Shown in pieces: positions 21,793 to 23,745 of a stretch of 23,745 bases of DNA. The first letter of the stretch is position 1, and each line of letters opens with the position of its first letter. The notes under the pieces are model-generated. The model ran no database searches, was not told where the DNA came from, and saw only the letters and a program-made list of their open reading frames with translations. This DNA comes from SIG480 sp045537045. GTDB lineage: Bacteria > Bacillota > Clostridia > Oscillospirales > JAAYXM01. Made by a program: the position numbers and the translations under genes. Location: assembly GCA_045537045.1 (NCBI GenBank), contig JAZSOS010000051.1, positions 1 to 23,745 of the forward strand. The letters run 5' to 3'.

Positions 21793-22893
21793 TTATACTG
21801 TCCCTGCTTGTTCTTTACGCTTTTTTCGTCGGACGCGGTTTATATGACGTTCAAAATCCCCGTTGTCTATAAGCTCGGTAAGAACATACTGTTCAAAGCT
21901 TGGCACAGTACAGGAATAAAAACCCAGCTTTTCATTGAACACCGGAACAAGCTTTTCGGGCAGTACCATATATCCGACACGCAACGACGGTGACACGGTT
22001 TTTGAAAAAGTGTTTATATATATCACATTACCATTCCGGGAAAGAGAAAAAACGGTTTCCTCCGCCTTTGCGGATACTGAAAATTCTGATTCAAAATCAT
22101 CTTCAACAATATACCTCTCCCCTTTTTCCGTCCAGCGGATATACTTGTGCCGCTTCGAGGCAGATGCCGAAACTCCGCTCGGAAAACTGCGATATGGGGT
22201 TATGTGCAAAACCTGTGCTGAGCTGCTACGCAACTGTGCGCTTTCTATACCGTCATTCCCAAGAGGAAGGCTTTCATACTTTACACCGGAAGCACTATAT
22301 ACCTGCTCGATTTTTTCATAGGACGGAGATTCTATCGCATATATTTTTTCACGTCCCAAAAGCTCTACAATTAAGCCATACAGATATTCCGCGCCAGAGC
22401 CTATAACTATCTGCTCCGGAGTTACATAAATACCGCGGCTACGCGCGAGATAATGTGAAATTGCACCTCGTAGCTCCGGACATCCGTTTCCTGGCGAGCG
22501 CTCAAGAATCCTTTCTCCGTAATCGGAAATCACCCTACGCATAACCTTTGAAAGAACAGAAAAAGGAAAAACATCCGCCGGTGAATTTTCCGGAAAAAAC
22601 GCATATTCTTTTACCTGCTTTTCTCTTTCAGGAAACGAAGCAAAGCTTTCGTCTTTACTGAAAGACACAAAATATCCGCTTCTCTGCCGAGCCTCTGCAT
22701 ATCCCTCATCACACAAAAGGGCATAGGAATGCTCAACCGTCACAGTGCTTATTCCCAGCTCCTCTGCTACGGTGCGCTTTGAAGGAAGTCTTTCCTCGAA
22801 TGTATAGATGCCGTCTGTTATGTCTTTTCTTATCTGCTCATACAGTTGCAGATACGCAGGCTTTCCTGCATTTCGTTCAATAAAATATTTCAT
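21793..22893 (-). CDS. MocR/PdxR-type regulator: GntR HTH plus aminotransferase-like domain, C-terminally short
   Basis: MocR proteins join a GntR winged HTH to a fold-type I aminotransferase-like domain that binds PLP as effector; PdxR members control vitamin B6 genes. HTH: residues about 10-75 (LYEQIRKDITDGIY, RLPSKRTVAEELGIS). The PLP domain follows, with SPGNGCPELRGAISHYLARSRGI, the ITPYRSFPSG loop, IVEDDFESEFS and the PLP-lysine K298 in NTFSKTVSPSLRVGYM. The protein ends at residue 366, just after FERHINRVRRKKRKEQ, where relatives normally continue for roughly 80-100 residues. The missing part usually carries the carboxylate-binding Arg. It is divergent from the ECF S component, 99 bp apart. 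The ribosome binding site is weak. Confidence 0.88.
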   Translation of the reverse strand: MKYFIERNAGKPAYLQLYEQIRKDITDGIYTFEERLPSKRTVAEELGISTVTVEHSYALLCDEGYAEARQRSGYFVSFSKDESFASFPEREKQVKEYAFFPENSPADVFPFSVLSKVMRRVISDYGERILERSPGNGCPELRGAISHYLARSRGIYVTPEQIVIGSGAEYLYGLIVELLGREKIYAIESPSYEKIEQVYSASGVKYESLPLGNDGIESAQLRSSSAQVLHITPYRSFPSGVSASASKRHKYIRWTEKGERYIVEDDFESEFSVSAKAEETVFSLSRNGNVIYINTFSKTVSPSLRVGYMVLPEKLVPVFNEKLGFYSCTVPSFEQYVLTELIDNGDFERHINRVRRKKRKEQAGTV

Positions 22894-22943
22894 CTGGTAT
22901 TATAATTTTCTCCAATTCTGACTATTTTAATATAACCAAAAAT

Positions 22944-22972
22944 ATTATATCCTATCTTTGGAAATAATTCAA
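22944..22972 (-). promoter_or_regulatory. Promoter of the MocR-type regulator
   Basis: On the minus strand TTGAAT (22967-22972), a 17-bp spacer and a perfect TATAAT (22944-22949). CCAAA and TTTGG (about 22937-22962) form a small inverted repeat around the -10. This may be an operator serving both divergent genes. No clear plus-strand promoter is seen for the S component. Confidence 0.65.
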
Positions 22973-22992
22973 TAAAGGATGCGAATTTTTTT

Positions 22993-23502
22993 ATGAAAAA
23001 CACTAAAACAAAGCTCGTTGTTCTCTCGGCACTGCTTGCCGCAATAATTGCACTTTGCACGCGTTTTACCGCAATTCCCGTTTTCGGCGGCATGGGTTAT
23101 GTACATATCGGCGATTCGTTTATTTTCCTCGCCGCGGCAATTCTCCCTACTCCGTATGCAATGCTTGCCTCTGCCTGCGGAGGTGCGCTTGCCGATCTTA
23201 TGTCCGGCTTTGTGGCATATATACTCCCGACAGCCGTGATAAAGGCACTTATGGCACTTGTGTTTGTCGGCAAAAAGCGTGAAAAGCTTCTTTCAAAGCG
23301 CAATTTTATCTCAATAATTCCCGCAATTGCCATTCTCGTCGGCGGATATTACGTTGCCGAAGTTATTATGTATCAAAGCTTTGTAAGCCCGCTTATCGGA
23401 ATGGTGTGGAATCTTCTTCAGGGTGTTTTCTCGGCTGCAGGCTTTGCGGTTCTTGCCACCGCGCTTGACAAGACACGTCTGTGCGACCGCATTGGCTTAT
23501 AA
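22993..23502 (+). CDS. ECF transporter S component (substrate-binding membrane subunit), vitamin type
   Basis: S components capture a vitamin and pair with a shared EcfA-A'-T module encoded elsewhere. The 169-residue protein has about five to six hydrophobic segments. The first helix has the AxxxA spacing (A13/A17, A16/A20) used to contact EcfT. The GGMGYVHIGDSFIFLAAAIL and GGALADLMSGFVAYILPTAVIKALMAL regions (in two stretches at about residues 34-90) are typical of the family. The divergent MocR/PdxR-like gene suggests a B6-type ligand (pyridoxine or relatives, as for PdxU-type S components), but this rests on context. Start ATG lies 12 nt after AAAGGA. Confidence 0.88.
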   Translation: MKNTKTKLVVLSALLAAIIALCTRFTAIPVFGGMGYVHIGDSFIFLAAAILPTPYAMLASACGGALADLMSGFVAYILPTAVIKALMALVFVGKKREKLLSKRNFISIIPAIAILVGGYYVAEVIMYQSFVSPLIGMVWNLLQGVFSAAGFAVLATALDKTRLCDRIGL

Positions 23503-23518
23503 TATAAATAATATTACC

Positions 23519-23566
23519 GATATCAGATGACGGTTATTTTGCATACCGCCATCTGATATCTTTTTT
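23519..23566 (+). terminator. Terminator after the ECF S component
   Basis: GATATCAGATGACGGT (23519-23534) pairs with ACCGCCATCTGATATC (23545-23560), 15 of 16 pairs, loop of 10 nt, then T6. Confidence 0.92.
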
Positions 23567-23606
23567 AACCCGGAAATTATGTAAAATCCGTGAATAATCT
23601 GTGTAT

Positions 23607-23745
23607 TGTAGGTTTGTCAATGATGTGTTACACATAAGGGAAAGCAAATAAGACGTGTTTGGGAGAGTGCCAATTAAGAGGGCGCATGGGGAAATTATTG
23701 TATTGACGCTGACGAACAGCTAACTGTTTTTTGAAATCGTCGAAC
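23607..23745 (-). mobile_element. Probable end of an insertion sequence, cut by the window edge
   Basis: The tail of a transposase frame (stop at 23628) is followed by TGTAGGTTTGTCAATGATG (plus-strand view from 23607), which starts with TG and looks like a terminal inverted repeat. It also contains the palindrome ATGTGT-t-ACACAT (23622-23634). The other end and any target duplication lie outside the window, so the boundary at 23607 is provisional. Confidence 0.5.
23628..23745 (-). CDS. Integrase-type transposase, C-terminal 38 residues only
   Basis: Reading into the window from the right edge, the minus-strand frame gives FDDFKKQLAVRQRQYNNF, then PMRPLNWHSPKHVLFAFPYV and a TAA stop (23628-23630). 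This closely resembles the end of rve-type DDE transposases (IS3/IS481-like), where an NN..P..PL.W.SP motif follows the catalytic core. Only the last 38 codons are present; the catalytic part lies beyond 23745. It lies past the terminator of the ECF S gene, so the insertion does not obviously disrupt anything here. Confidence 0.6.
   Translation of the reverse strand, partial: FDDFKKQLAVRQRQYNNFPMRPLNWHSPKHVLFAFPYV

Noticed and set aside
21168..21872. 234-codon plus-strand frame opposite gerA
   Set aside because: Ser/Thr-rich antisense translation with no ribosome binding site; gerA is certain.

Overview
The window reads as chromosome of an endospore-forming, anaerobic-type Clostridia (Firmicutes), probably a gut Oscillospirales or related lineage. 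The evidence is a clostridial-type SpoIIE, a complete Ger germination-receptor operon, an AbrB-family regulator with a Cys4 tail, NiaR control of NAD synthesis, an ECF S component, strong AGGAGG-type ribosome binding sites and many sigma-A promoters with 17-bp spacers. Genus and species cannot be assigned from the sequence alone.

Layout. 1-832 (-) is the N-terminal half of GTP-type PEP carboxykinase with its own promoter. 1142-3782 (+) is spoIIE followed by a small tail-anchored protein, ending at a hairpin shared with the convergent LCP gene (3866-4837, -). Divergent from LCP is a KDPG aldolase fused to a C-terminal VOC-like domain (5035-5985, +). The argGH operon (6134-8728, +) has a perfect consensus promoter flanked by two ARG-box-like palindromes. 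A solitary ylmH (8915-9667, +) follows, with a short decayed coding remnant just upstream.

9705-13637 (-) is an NAD operon, nadB-nadC-niaR-MFS, whose promoter sits inside a 44-bp dyad that is the probable NiaR operator. The MFS gene is a candidate niacin or NAD-precursor transporter. 13753-16504 (-) holds two paralogous DegT/DnrJ-type PLP aminotransferases. They are transcribed separately, but their promoters carry nearly the same cis element at the same place, so they are probably co-regulated. Divergent from them is abrB (16733-16972, +).

17030-21739 (-) is a spore block: gerA-gerC-(small D-like subunit)-gerB, tightly overlapping, then a 26-cysteine protein of unknown function. Upstream is a MocR/PdxR-type regulator lacking the usual C-terminal end (21793-22893, -), divergent from an ECF-transporter S component (22993-23502, +). 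The regulator type and divergent layout suggest uptake of a B6-like vitamin. The right edge carries the C-terminal 38 codons of an integrase-type transposase and the probable end of its insertion sequence.

The strongest candidates for something under-described are: the shared promoter module of the two DegT genes; the MFS gene as a NiaR-regulated transporter; the aldolase-VOC fusion; the truncated MocR beside an ECF S component; and the cysteine-rich protein behind the germination operon. No CRISPR array, tRNA, rRNA or prophage was seen.
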